The translations under genes and the position numbers were made by a program. A stretch of DNA of 64,000 nt from Bimastos eiseni (Eukaryota; Annelida; Clitellata; Crassiclitellata; Lumbricidae): positions 1,426,212 through 1,490,211 of the forward strand of contig OY365808.1 of the NCBI GenBank assembly GCA_959347315.1, written 5' to 3'. The notes under the pieces were generated by a model. The model saw only the letters and a list, made by a program, of their open reading frames with translations. It did not search any database and was not told where the DNA came from. Positions 24,765-36,991 of this stretch are shown in pieces (within the stretch, counting starts at the first letter, position 1; every line of letters starts with the position of its first letter).

Positions 24765-26862
24765 ATTGCACTGTGTGATAACAAGGATCATTAGCGTCGT
24801 CCTCCTCCTTTATAAATGCTTGGGAATGGCATTGAATACGACAGTCATGCGTGCAGCCTCTGCAGTGTGAAGCAGTCGACTTAGACGGCGGAATATTAAA
24901 TTTCATGCATGCGTGACACAACGCAGCAGCGTTGACAGTGATGTGGTATACATGGAGGCATAAAGCCTACCTGGGTGGGATAGGGCACACGTACAGTGGC
25001 CGTTAATTTATCCAGAGGTGGAAACTCACGGATACTATAGACAACGGAAGCAAAGAATTTCAAGAAATCATAAATTATCGAGGACATGAAGCAGTGCCAC
25101 GTTACTAAGAATGTAAGCTTTTAGCCCTATATTTCTGCCTAGATTTGAGACATTGAAATTACTGGAATTAGTAATTGCATGTAGGCTCACTACTAGTCAC
25201 TAGTAGGCCTAACTTGTAACACACAAGTGTCTAATGTACGATGCATCAACCAATAGCATTCGCACATAGGAATCGTGAAGAAATAGAGGTTAAACATTGC
25301 TAAACATTGATCACGTGAGCCTCACCTTTTAGCGAATGCCAATTGCAAACAACGGCCATCTCTGTTTGGATGAAGTGATACTGTGATAGACATAGGCTTC
25401 TGCTGCCCTTGAAACGACTGGCCAAGGTGAGAGGTTGTGGCAGCAGTATACAGTCGACTGCTCTACAGAGAGCAAACAGGGCCGCAGTGGTGGGATTTGT
25501 CGACCTGGAAGCAAATGATGAGGTCGGCGGTTTGACGAAGGCAAAACACCCTCACGACTTCTCTTTCGACAACTTCGTGAAGGTATGTATGACGGACGTA
25601 ATAGCAATTGGTCTTAATTAAGCCATCCATTTGCTGCGGCAGATGTACATGTAGGTACTTTGACGGCAGATTTTTGTCTCTTCAAGTTAAACATTTTCGA
25701 AGTTGACTTCGATTTCTGCATCTTACTCGTCAATGATTTTCAACGATTTTACTGTTCGATGCTCCAATTTTGCTCCAATTATTCGATCAACGATCTGCAC
25801 TTAACAGATGCATTCCAGCGTAACTGCATGTGCATCGAAATTTATTTTAAAATTTGCACTTATTCTGATCGACATTTTCTGTTATAGATGACAAATTTGT
25901 GGCGATCATTGCCTATAAATTTTGTCGATTACAGTCTTCAATAGGCAGAGTTCTCATAAGCATTATCTCAGTTTCTGCTCTTCTGATCGACATTAACGAT
26001 GATTATCTGATCGAATTGACATTTCGTGACGATGAAACGGTTGTTGGTTGATTTGTATTTTTTAGCGGCATCGTTCTTTTGTCGAAATTCACTTCTTCAC
26101 TTCTTCTCATCGAAGATTTAGACTACGATACGCGTTTAACCTCCTGCAGATCTAATGGACTTTAAGTTGTTTTCAAGACGTTCAATATTAGATTCAAAGA
26201 TGACGTCATCGGCGAGACAAGCTTCGTAAATAATACGCTTTTTCTTGTTTATTCGTCAAGAGAACAAGTATCGCTGCGTATCGTGTCTTCTTATTTATAT
26301 AGCGCCTCTCGAGAATTATTATTGAGATGCGCTCTCGGACCTTCTACCACCCAATCATATCCAATGCCTCCTCTGGCCTCTAATCCTATAGCGACGCCAC
26401 AGTAACTGTTCACAAGCACTGAGATGAAATATGTTATAATTACGCAGAAACTGAGCATTAACCCAATCGCGCCGAGCTGTATCTGTTGTTTTCTTAGTCT
26501 CTAGGCTAACTGTGTTGTAACTTGTAAGACCACATATTAATAATTAATTATCAATTGAATTTAATTCACTGTTCTCCTAGCATTATTGCTAAGGCTGGTT
26601 TACACAGTGATCAATTTAGTTTGAATATGATGCGATATAGTCTACAAGTTTTTCTTGGAGTTCAGCATTCTTAGTCGCTGCATGCGATGACGTGTGACCA
26701 TGATGCATCGCCGCTTGTGCTCTCATAATATGCGCGTTATATTAAGAGGGGATCTGATGGTTCCGTGCTTCTGCCTTTGTCCTACCGGGCATGTATACAG
26801 CCGGATCTCTTGTGTATAAGCCCTATTGTTCCATCCATCGTGATTCCGATGAGTCATATCGG

Positions 26863-27342
26863 TAGGGTTACCATAAGTGCTCAGATGAAAAAGAGGACAC
26901 ATAAAATGTTCATCAAATCCGGTTACCAGCCCATAGCCGGTTTTTAAGGTAACGTCAATTTTAAGTGTTGTACAAATAAAAGTAAAGTTAAGCTACATAA
27001 AAATTTTACCTTAGTAACCTTACCATTGAGCTAAATATTGCTAGAGCGCGCATTAAGTTCACGGACCAGAATAATAATAATAATATTACAATACTATTTT
27101 GTAATCTCTGTTCCGTGAATAATGAATTAAACATGCGTTCCAACAATATTTAGCTCAATGGTAAGGTTACTAAGGCATTATAGTAGATAACAGAGAAAAG
27201 TAAATAAGAATGTATCGATCGATCGGGAACGGACGGGCAAAATCCCGGACAAAAGCCATATTTCTGGAAAGCCGCCCGGACGCCCGGACAGGGCACTAAA
27301 AAGAGGACATGTCCGGGGAAACCCGGACGCATGGTAACCCTA
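26863..27342. mobile_element. hAT-like MITE with 8-bp target duplication and a nested fold-back
   Basis: Ends TAGGGTTACCAT and ATGGTAACCCTA enclose 480 bp; the flanks CATATCGG at 26855-26862 and 27343-27350 are identical. Inside, 27010-27041 and 27144-27175 are 32-bp perfect inverted repeats around a loop of about 100 bp, which looks like a second inserted element. GC-rich GTCCGGG-type sequence follows near the right end. Confidence 0.85.
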
Positions 27343-28148
27343 CATATCGGTAGATACGACAGAATGTGGAAAGGGTAATAGACCTACGGAGAAATTTCAC
27401 CCAGGCAGCGACATTGTTTGTGTTCAAAAATAGTTTAAAACTATTAGAAGAGAGGTAGAAATTTGACTCAATCATGCAGCACCAAAAATCGTTGTCTCAG
27501 GTCAAAAACAGTTTAACATATAAAATTAGACTAAGGTGGTGACGAGAAGACCCAGCATATCATTAGTTCAGAGCCTCATCTGGTTATGAAACAGGCAAGA
27601 CCCAAACATAGGCCTACTCTATCGACTACATATAACATATATGTATCTGGATACCCCAATGCTCCTTTCGGCTCCTCGATGCCCAAGAGCTTTCTTATAT
27701 ATATAGATCGACATAAAAAACAGTTCTCTACTGTTTATGTCTCCCGTTTAGAGACCATAATTTTATACAACCCGTTGATGCTTGCTTTAGTCCTTAAAAC
27801 AACGTAAAAAGTGACAACTAGGTGAACGATTTTTTATGGCTTATTTGCGATACGCACGTGTATGATACATTCTGCGAAGAAAATCAACTATTATACCTGT
27901 TCGTGGGTTGACTTGGCAATCTCCAAACAACGTCTACAAGTATACTATGTAGGACAAACAAAGCCTCATAGCGGTCGTAAACTTGATTACGTCTTACTTG
28001 CCAAGCAACAGTTTAATTCCTCGACAGAATGGCTGCAATCTGGTTGCTAGTTGTTACTCTAGACATAGCCTACTCTTTCCTTCTCTCCACTTCTTCGAAG
28101 ATATCAATCGGCACCAGTGTTTTCTCTTGTTTGTAACGTGCTCTTCTA

Positions 28149-29365
28149 GCGGGTTCACCCTCCACGTGTATTTTCAGCGGGTCCTTCGGGGATTTCCCCG
28201 ATATTTCTATCGAACGGCCACCCGAACTCTGTCACTGTCTGTAACGCTCTCGGCCACCAGAACCTCTCTGACTATATGCGATCGATAATCCTGGGACTTA
28301 TCCAGTCTGTATCTATCACAGCCACTAGAACATCAACGATCTCGACAACCTGCTGGAAACCGGCAGGAGTAGCTGTGACCGAACTAGGTAGCCAACAAGT
28401 ATATTTCTCGGCCTGCATTATCTGTCATATATTTTAGTATCCGATCACCCAGATTCTCACATGTCTGTAACTCTCATGGACTCCACTTATTCCTCTCATC
28501 GTATTATCATCTAGATACTTGTCACCTAGAGCTCTGACCAACGGTAATGCACCAACTCTCGTAAAGTTTGTTTCTCAGACTCGATTCTCTCACAGGCACC
28601 TGAGGTAAGTGTCGCCACGTTATCTCCATGTTTCACACAGACCTGTATCATTATAATGACTTCTTTCTCTGAAGCAATTGTGTACTCTCTCTTGTACACC
28701 AGAGCGAACCATGGACAGATCTTTCGAGGAAGTCCCCGAAAAGATCATGTAGTTACATCTACAAGTAGAAATTCTGCGGCTAGTCCCGCAAGTAGAAGCC
28801 TCACGGGCAAACCGCGAGCCAAGATATGGCAACTAGACACACAAGTGAATAGATTTCTGAAGTACGAGAGGAGTAACTGTGACCGCAATAAGTAGCCAAC
28901 AAGAATATTTATCGAAAGACCGTAAGAAGACATACTGCGGGGACACCGCAGGTACAGATATTACGTTTAGTAACTCAAGCAAAGATACGCGGGGAAACCG
29001 CGACCAAAGACATTGCGATCAGACACGCAAATCAACAGATTGCTGGTAAACGAGGGGAGTAAGTTTGACCACGTTAGGTAACCAAGTATAGATATTTGCG
29101 GGAAACCGTAACGAGAATAGAATATGCGGGGACGCCCGCAACTGATGAGGTTTTCGGCACCAATGGGAACTTTCCCTGTATCGAACACACCAATGGGGTC
29201 ACCCTCCCCGTATTTTAACCAACGTGTACACTGGGGAATTCTTCCCGTATATTGTCTCAAAGGCCAACGAGGTCTCTCTCGATATAAACGTTCGGTTCCT
29301 CTGGGCTTTACCCGATCTCTTTCTCACGGCTGCCAACGGGGTCACCATCTTCCCCGTATTCCCGA
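28149..29365. repeat. Diverged tandem array of small GC-rich hairpins
   Basis: At least ten short inverted repeats share a GGGG/GGAAA core but have different stems, for example CGGGGATTTCCCCG (28187-28200), CTGCGGGGACACCGCAG (28935-28951), CGCGGGGAAACCGCG (28988-29002), GCGGGGACGCCCGC (29126-29139) and GGGGAATTCTTCCCG (about 29232). Two segments about 185 bp apart (28800-28915 and 28985-29100) align over about 110 bp, and part of the unit recurs near 28350-28415. The array is non-coding in all frames beyond 145 codons. Nature unknown. Confidence 0.55.
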
Positions 29366-29872
29366 ACAGAACTGTCATTCATTTATTTTTAACGATCGGC
29401 CTTTACCGCACTCTCGAACGGCACCCAGACCTGTGAGCATTTTTCACGATTGGTCTTGCTCTGTCAGCCTGTTGACTCTTACGATCAGTGCACGGTCCGT
29501 CTTGCGATCGATGGCAAAGGGGCCCACCCCACCAGATCAGCGAAAAGCAGCAGCGGCCTGACCGCGAGAGCGGCTGTCACTAGAGGTAGCATTTGTATGG
29601 CAACACGATCTCTGGAGCGGTACGAGAACCACTCTACGTATGAAGCAGTACGAACCACTGCTCCACATATATAGCAATGCAACGTGTGTCAGGCTATACT
29701 CAAGCCAATTCCTGCGTCTGCAAGCTATGCACTCAACTAAAAACCGCCGATCGGTCTTCCCTCCTATACCAAAACTGTAAGAAAATACTCGTTAAAATAA
29801 CGCTATGGCGAGTCGATTATTTACAAATAAATTCTTCCTTCATGTCTTGTGGCCTGTCCGCCGCACATACAC

Positions 29873-29953
29873 ACATACATACATACATACATACATACAT
29901 ACATACATACATACATACATACATACATACATACATACATACATACATACATG
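29873..29953. repeat. (ACAT)n microsatellite, 3' side of the LINE
   Basis: About 20 uninterrupted ACAT/CATA units; ends in ATGCATATTATTATT where the LINE tail begins. Confidence 0.95.
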
Positions 29954-29956
29954 CAT

Positions 29957-31345
29957 ATTATTATTATTATTAATAAATTTGTAACGCGCACATGGTCACA
30001 CTCAAATGTGAATCTGAGGTGCGGATGGTCAGTCACCAGGAGAAGATGCAATCAGATTTCCAAATCCTTGAAAGCCAAAGAGAAATAGTAAGTTTTGAGT
30101 CGCTTTTAAAGGAAGGAAGTGAATTTGAGCTACGAAGAAAGAGTGGCAGTCGATTCCATTCCCTGGGAGCAGAGACATGAAATGCACGAGAGCCCATAAC
30201 TGTTCTGCATCGTGGTTCAACTAAAAGACCTGTACTTGATGATCGTAAACAACGAGGAGGAATGTAAGGAGTTAGTAGAGCATGAATATAGGTAGGTGTA
30301 CTGGTGATGATGGCTTTGTAGGTCAAACAAGCTAACTTAAATTTGATTCTGAATTCAACAGAGAGCCAATGCAGCTGGTGGAGTAGGGCAGAGGAGCATG
30401 TTCGTAGTGGGACACGTAGCACTGCTCGAGCTAACGTATTTCGGATACGTTGAAGCCTTTTGAGTTCAAGGTCTGAGAGACCGACAAAAAGTGAATTAGC
30501 ATAATCGAGGCGAGAGAAGACCAGTGAGCAGGCTATAGTTTCAGTCATATTTTGGGTTAGGGCCGACCTTATGTGACGTATTGCCCTGATGTGGTAGAAA
30601 CAAGATTTACAAAGGTTTGTTATGTGAGGTCGAAATGAGAGGTTGCTGTCGAGAGTAACCCCAAGTGTTTTGACAGAGTCTGAAAGCGGCACAGCAGTGC
30701 CTGCCAGTTCAATGCTAGAGAGCATAGGGAAAGAACGCAGGCGTTGACATGAGCCAAATACAATTGCTCCAGACTTATCTGGGTTTCTGGCCAAACCATT
30801 GAAACAGAACCATGCATATATGGATGAGAGGCGTTCTTCCAGTTTTAGTTTACCAGACTGATCAGTGTGTGACAGAGCAATATGGAGCTGAGTATCATCT
30901 GCATACTGTTGTAATTGAATTCCAAAGTGTTTAGCTATACGACTGATTGGGGTAGTAAAGACTGTAAATAATAAAGGGCCGAGGACAGATTCATGTGGCA
31001 CTCCAGCAGTGCAAATGTGAGCTCCGACCGAGCAGATCCAATACCCATGCACCTGCTGATTGCGGTCAACCAGGTATGGAGCTAACCAGTGTAAGGCAGT
31101 CCCAGAGACACCAAAGCTTTTTGCAAGTCTTACAAGGAGTAACTGGTGGTCTACAGTGTCAAAGGCTGCACTAAGGTCAAGACACACAGAGAGGCAGGCT
31201 TTACCATTGTCAATAGATGAGAAGATGTAATCCAGTGTAGAGACAAGAGCAGTTTTAGTGGAGTAGCCTTCGCGAAATGCTGACTGGTAGAGACTGAAGT
31301 TGGGAGAGGAAGTAATGTGTCTCTTGATACGCATAAGAAAAAGAC
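29957..31345 (-). mobile_element. 5'-truncated LINE with a nearly intact reverse transcriptase ORF
   Basis: On the minus strand one open frame of over 400 codons carries reverse transcriptase motifs: SAFREGYSTKTAL, LDLSAAFDTVDH, SVLGPLLF and YADDTQL (catalytic YADD). The C-terminal HWLSVEFRIKFKL and REWNRLPLFLRSS segments are typical of CR1/Jockey-type LINEs. GVPQGS is altered to GVPHES. The N-terminal RT part and endonuclease are missing. Both ends abut CATA/TATG microsatellite: the 5' end joins at about 31346, and the 3' end, with an ATTAATAATAAT tail, joins at about 29956. The apparent start codons upstream are translations of the microsatellite, not part of the element. Confidence 0.88.
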
Positions 31346-31348
31346 ATA

Positions 31349-31560
31349 AATACATACATACATACATACATACATACATACATACATACATACATACATA
31401 CATACATACATACATACATACATACATACATACATACATACATACATACATACATACATACATACATACATACATACATACATACATACATAAATACATA
31501 CATACATACACACATACAAGCATACGTGCATACATACATACATGCATACATACATTTGTA
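31349..31560. repeat. (CATA)n microsatellite, 5' side of the LINE
   Basis: About 35 clean units to 31490, then units with substitutions (CACATACAAGCATACG) and a TATATA tract to about 31605. Confidence 0.95.
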
Positions 31561-31605
31561 TATATATATGCACACATATATATATACATATATATATACA
31601 CATAC

Positions 31606-33296
31606 ATGAATGTATGCGTATATACAGTTGTTTCAGCTTAACGACACCGTGTGATAGCACAGATCATTATATAGGGTCACCCTCCTTCTTTATCCTCGTT
31701 TGGAACTGGCACTGCCAAAGTCCAAGCACTGGAGGATTCTACATATATGTATACATTACATGGGCCTACATGCAGTCACTCATACGTATATGCACGAACA
31801 CCCATTTATATAATGAAGTATACTCCGAGAGGCCTATTAGTAGGGGCCCACGCGTTATGATAGGTATACATATAATTGGCTTTAATTAGGCTAACGATCT
31901 GCGTTTTGATACTTCGGACTGGATTTCACAATAAAGCGTCCTGTACCAGATTCAGAGTTTGTACCTCGTTGAGAGGCGATTTAGCCGTTATCGAAGCCAC
32001 TGTGGATAACACTTAAGACTTAAGGACCAAACAATACGGCCATACATAAGTTAAAATATACAGCGTCGACCTCTAAGAGATGTCGTCCGAGTTGCTTAAG
32101 TCATAAGCTCTCATGAATATTCATGTTCTGCTTTACAATGGGCCTCAACAGATGCTGTGGCAAAGTATAAAGGGTTCCTTCACGTCATCTATTTCGTTGG
32201 CTTACGGGCGAATTAGTCACCCGTGACCTGTGCTATTTTAACGATCGTAACCACATCACGATCGCATAAACACTTGGATATAACTGTATAGACTCTCAAC
32301 CGGTTAGATTCGGATTTTATTCACGTTTTATTCGGCAAAATATTGAAATAAACTCTTATTGCGTAAACACTGCAGACGTAGCCTAACTTCTATTTTTTAT
32401 TTTCGGGCTACGTTAGGGCCTAATAAGAATGAAAACTGCTTGGGCATGTTTCGGATTAAGCGATTAAACGTTGGAGCTGTGTATTTACTCAAGTCATTAA
32501 CTTTCGAAGGGGCTTGCATGACAGGATGACAGCTACCGTTTCATCAATAGCGGGACTACTTATAGGCAAATATGACACGCTGCGGCCCTTATGTATTTAT
32601 ATAAGGCACCTTTCAGCCAGTATCGACTTGCTAATCGTGTGCCTCATGCGGATTAAATACAGGTGTTGCTAATGATCTTATCAGCATTGACCTCCTGTAC
32701 AGAGTAAGTAGCTAAATTTGGTTTTCTTGTCATTAACTTGTATCAATAATTGTAGGTAGGATCATTTCAGACGTGTATTATTTCTTATAAATAGACTATT
32801 AACAGCTCATTAAAGTATTGTAGACTGGGGATATGACGCTGACATTGACCCAGAAACCTCTTTTCTTTCGCATGTGCTTTGCCTTTGATACAGCGTTGTG
32901 TCTACAATGTCATACATCATGTTTTGCTCTGACGTCTATGTAGACCTATGAGACAAAGTGCAAATGCGCTATGACTTCTACGCATTCCAGGGTCTGTAAT
33001 AATACGAAGTAAGCAAGTTTAAAATTGCTATTGGTCGTGGTAATAGTAATTGTATTATTATTATTATTATTATTATTATTTACTATTAATATAGTTATTG
33101 TTATTTTTTTACCCAAGGTAGTTATACTCCCGCATGTTCTTGATTATTGTCTTGATTATTGTCAGCAGGTCAGCAGGTTGGTTCCATGGAGATCGACTTA
33201 GAAATTGTTAAATGTTGATGTAATGTGCCTGGAAATGGGTGTAGGACAAACCCCCTGACAAAACCCCTCTGACATAATCCCTCCTCCTCCTCAGCC
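31606..33296. other. Unassigned spacer
   Basis: AT-rich with a short ATT tract near 33050-33080; I see no gene. GGACAAACCCCCTGACAAAA at about 33242 recurs inverted (GGGGGGTTTGTCCTAC, 35742-35757) beyond the CR1 copy. Confidence 0.5.
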
Positions 33297-33364
33297 ACCA
33301 ATTTCCGCATCTTACTGGAACAGTTTGGAATGACACAACATGTGTCTGCCTTCACGCACCAGGC
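33297..33364 (+). pseudogene. Out-of-frame endonuclease piece at the 5' end of the CR1 copy
   Basis: AATTTCCGCATCTTACTGGA onward reads NFRILLEQFGMTQHVSAFTH in one frame; the next conserved block (LDVVITRDD) is one base out of frame, showing a single-base indel near 33363. Confidence 0.75.
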
Positions 33365-35150
33365 GTGTTAGATGTGGTCATCACTCGTGATGACTGCACC
33401 TCAACGATAGATGTATGGCCACCGGTTCTCTCCGATCATGGCATCGTGGTGGCAAGTCTACCATTTCTTCACGAGGCGCCAATCTATGCGTTGAGGCTGA
33501 TCCGTGGTTGGAAGTACCTAGACAGGCAGGCATTTGCAGCATCGTTAGCTGCGGTTCCGACGTCGGAGCTGAATCCACTTCCTCCATTCCTGATCCAGGA
33601 GTCGATTGATATCCTGCTGCCATTCCTCACTCTACTCTGCAACGCCTCTCTTCGTGAAGGAGTCCTGCCGTCTTCCCAGAAGCGCTCGATCATCACGCCA
33701 ATAATAAAGCAGTCGGGGCTTGACCCGTCTGTTTCGTCTAGCTATAGGCCAATAGCTAATGTTACTTTTATCTCTGAGATACTTGAAAAACTTGTTGCCA
33801 GTCAGTTATTTAGCTATTTGGATACGAACAATCTACTTCCTTCATGTCAATCTGGCTTTCGTAAGGGTCACTCAACTGAGTCCATCCTACTTCGTCTCCT
33901 CTCCGACATATATAGTGCCATGGACAGGTCCCAAGTAACCCTTCTGGCCTTATATGATGTAAGCGCTGCATTCGATTCAGTAGATCATGATATCCTCTTG
34001 AGTCGCCTCTCCTTAACTTTTGGGATAAGAGACCTTCCACTTACCTGGATCAAGTCTTGTCTCTCCGAGCGTTCTACATCTGTTGTCTGTCACTCATCTC
34101 GTTCGCCTTGGCGCCCTGTCCCCTTTGGTGTGCCCCAGGGATCGGTCCTTGGACCTCTTCTCTACATTCTTTTCACTGCAGATATCGAGTCTCTACTCAC
34201 ATCTTGTTCTCTTGCGAGCCATTCTTACGCAGATGATGTTCAATCGTATGTGCATTGCTCATCATCCCAGGCTTCTTCTACAGTCCGAAGAATGTCTTAA
34301 GCTACAGATAGCCTAACTGCTTGGATGTCATCAAATCGAATGCGACTTAATCCGCAGAAAACTCAATATATTTGGCTTGGTACCCGCCAGCAGCTGAACA
34401 AGCTCGACTTGGGCTCTCTGTCTTCTGAATTCCTAACGTTTGTATTCTCCACCGGTGTCAGGGATCTGGGGATAGTTCTGGATCAAGAACTGTCTTTTGT
34501 GAAGCACATTTCTGCATTGCCTCGTACCTGCTATTATTTCTTGCGCCAGTTGCGGGTTGTTTCCCGCTCTTTCTCCTCATCTTCTACTGCCACTTTGGTT
34601 CATGCCTTTATCGTTAATCGATTAGATTACTGTTCCTCTCTCTTCTGTGGGCTCCCTCAGGTCCGATTGCAACCATTGGAGGGGGTTCAAGGGGTTGCAG
34701 CTTGTTTGATTGGTTGTGTTCCTAAATTTGGCCACATCTCTACGTACATTCGGGACGTCCTTCATTGGCTTCCTGTTAGGCAGCGCATTCATTATAGAAT
34801 CTCCTCTATTGTCTGGCACTGTGTTGTGGGCAATGCGCCTGTCTATCTTAGAGATCTGTGCACCTTAACTTCAGCTTCTTCTGTTCGCCGATCTCTTCGC
34901 TCGGCCTCTAGAGGCGACTTTGTGGTTCCACATGCTCATACCGCAACCAGGCAAAATAGAGCTTTTGCAATTGTGGGTCCTCGTGTGTGGAACAACCTCC
35001 CGTCTGACCTGCGCTCTCTCCCGCGTGACCTGTCTGGCTCTTTCTATTAACTTCTCAAGACTTTCCTTTTTGACCGGGCCTGGGTCGGGAGCGCCTCTGA
35101 ATAGTTATCTTGAAGAGGCGCTATATAAATTGCATTGATTGATTGATTGA
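33297..35150 (+). mobile_element. CR1-type LINE, 5' truncated, internally deleted, one nonsense codon
   Basis: The remnant starts inside the endonuclease (FGMTQHVSAFTHQA, then after a one-base frameshift near 33363 LDVVITRDDCT and LSDHGIVV). It jumps from the end of the endonuclease region to the start of the RT (FLIQESIDILLP), so the linker between them is largely missing. RT motifs SSYRPIANVTF, QSGFRKGHSTES, YDVSAAFDSVDH, GVPQGSVLGPLL and YADDVQSY follow. An in-frame TAA at 34298-34300 splits the frame, which resumes (SSNRMRLNPQKTQ) to TAA at 35048-35050. The 3' end has AGGCGCTATATAAAT at 35116-35130 and a short ATTGATTGA tandem, a CR1-style tail. Confidence 0.92.
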
Positions 35151-35879
35151 TAATCCCTCTGTGTTAGGCAGGACATCAACTCTCTGACAAACCAGGCTCT
35201 TGCCCTAACTAGCTTCTGCAATTAGAATCCATACCATAATAACTAACACTACTAACAAAGTTTGCACAACATTACAAGTGACACTCAGTACGACTATCAG
35301 TATAACTTAGAGGCTTCATGATAGAGGCGGGGTATTTTTTACTCTTAGGGGGGGGGGATATCTTGACTACCTGACACTTGGAACTAGGGTGTTTGCCTCC
35401 ATCAGTTAAAGGGGGATTGACGCCTCTGGTCTCACTTATACAAGAGATCGCGTCACAGATAACATACATACGCTCTGCATAGACTCATCTGACGCATATG
35501 AAAAAGCCGTTTCACATATAGCCTAAAATGAATTACGCACAGTGGTGCATTCAGTGTACATAGACCTAACATACATTAACAACAAAAAGACCAAAGAACT
35601 AATTAACTGTTTGCTATTTAACTATTGGACGACGATACCTGACTTTGAAATGACACATATGACACATGCTTTACTTCAGACTTCAGAGTATACACATGTT
35701 TCTAAATAATAAAAGTAAAAAAGTTAAAAAAAATTATTCTTGGGGGGTTTGTCCTACTTATGTGAGGAGGTTTGTCAGAGGGTTTTTGTTAGGGGGTTTC
35801 TGTACGCGACCCCTGGAAATGGAGAAACTCGTCGTTGTTGTCCTGGCCAGCGAAAGTGCCCCGAAACGCGACCGCGTGA

Positions 35880-36325
35880 AAGCGTTGTTATCGTCATCAT
35901 TTTTACCTTTATCCTTTGACGAACTTCACTGGCTCCCTCTCCATGCTCGCATACAATTTATAATTCTCTTTATAATTTTCAAGGCCCAGCGGGGTCTTGC
36001 TTCGAGATACCTGGCTGAAGTCATACTTCGGCCTCATTCAGCTTCCTCCCTCCGTCCACTTCGCTCATCCAATAGATTTGACCTTTTGGTTCCTCGAACT
36101 AGAACAGCTATGGCTCAGTCTCGATCTTTTGCTTAAATTGCCACCTATCTGTGGAATGCTCTTTCGCCATCTGTTCACTCTAAAATTTTATCTTGCAGTC
36201 TCTCACCCTCTTTTGCTTTTCTCAAAAGCTACTTCTTCACGCGGGGCCTTTCGCACTGGCAGCGCTTCTGAACGGTTCACCCTACTAGAGGCGCTTTATA
36301 AATGCTCAAATACAATACAATATCT
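35880..36325 (+). mobile_element. CR1-like LINE 3' fragment (best copy of the short family)
   Basis: Encodes DELHWLPLHARIQF, GLASRYLAEVI and [17 protein letters not shown], then after an in-frame stop [14 protein letters not shown], the C-terminal end of a CR1-type ORF2. It ends with AGGCGCTTTATAAAT at 36289-36303 and AATACAATACAAT. It gives the consensus for the copies at 4970, 13640 and 18840. Confidence 0.85.
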
Positions 36326-36418
36326 GTGTCCTATGTGCTATACATTCCAAAGGTTTCTTAGTGCAGCACATCACCCTTGGCTAAGAAGCACTTATTGTCA
36401 AATATATAATATGTATAT

Positions 36419-36640
36419 TGTAATTGTAATTGTAAAATAAAGCTCGCATAGCGCCACTCCATATAAGAGGAATCACGATTCAACACATAACTTAACGAAG
36501 AACAGTAAAGTCTTCAACCTCCTTAGGAAGACAGCAGAGGGATGAAAGAGCAGCCTACCGAAGAGGAAGCTGTTCCATCTGGTGGAACCTGCGTAGGCGA
36601 AGCTCCTGGATTGGACCGTGGCAGAGGGCAAACGGGGAAA
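36419..36640 (-). mobile_element. LINE 3' fragment with (ATTAC)-type tail
   Basis: The minus strand encodes SATVQSRSFAYAGSTRWNS and later an FK/LR-rich end, then TGGCGCTATGCGAGC and a TTTACAATTACAATTAC tail (36419-36455). It lies tail-to-tail with the plus-strand fragment ending at 36325. Confidence 0.65.
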
Positions 36641-36991
36641 AATATTGTTCATGCTCGAGAAATAGCAAATGTAGGCCTTAAATAATAAAATTTACAGTTT
36701 TTACACGCCAGCAGCCCAAATGTGACACAGAGGGAATAGAGCGAGAGACAGAGACGGACCGAAACGGAGAGACAGAGACAATATAGAGAAACAACACGAA
36801 TAGACTATGGCTATAGGTTTCTTCCCAATTCTCTCCTTTCAATATTGTGGAGATCCATGATCAAAAGGTATCATTGTTCCATTAGTGGCCATTGACTTCT
36901 AAGAAAAGGCATATATCCTTTTTTGCAGACGTACATAGACAGCTGGTGACCTTCCGAAGACCTTGTGACGGAACTGTTTCCAATTACCGGA

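Larger units (their letters stand above)
21166..29870. other. Gene-free stretch rich in TAGGCCTA and MITEs
   Basis: Open frames are short and lack family motifs. It contains the 19-bp satellite, two MITEs, the hairpin array and at least nine TAGGCCTA octamers between 21980 and 27610. The longest frame (29124-29561, 145 codons) has no recognisable domain. Confidence 0.6.

Noticed and set aside
29124..29561. 145-codon plus-strand ORF as a gene
   Set aside because: Lies within the hairpin array, lacks any recognised domain, and neighbouring repeat units are interrupted by stops.
30033..31607. 524-codon ORF starting in a Met-Tyr-Val-Cys repeat
   Set aside because: The first ~90 residues are translated CATA microsatellite. 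Only the later part is protein-derived, and it is a LINE reverse transcriptase, not a host gene.
36965..36991. Extended N-terminus from a GTG at 36965
   Set aside because: Not an ATG; the first in-frame ATG is at 36992.
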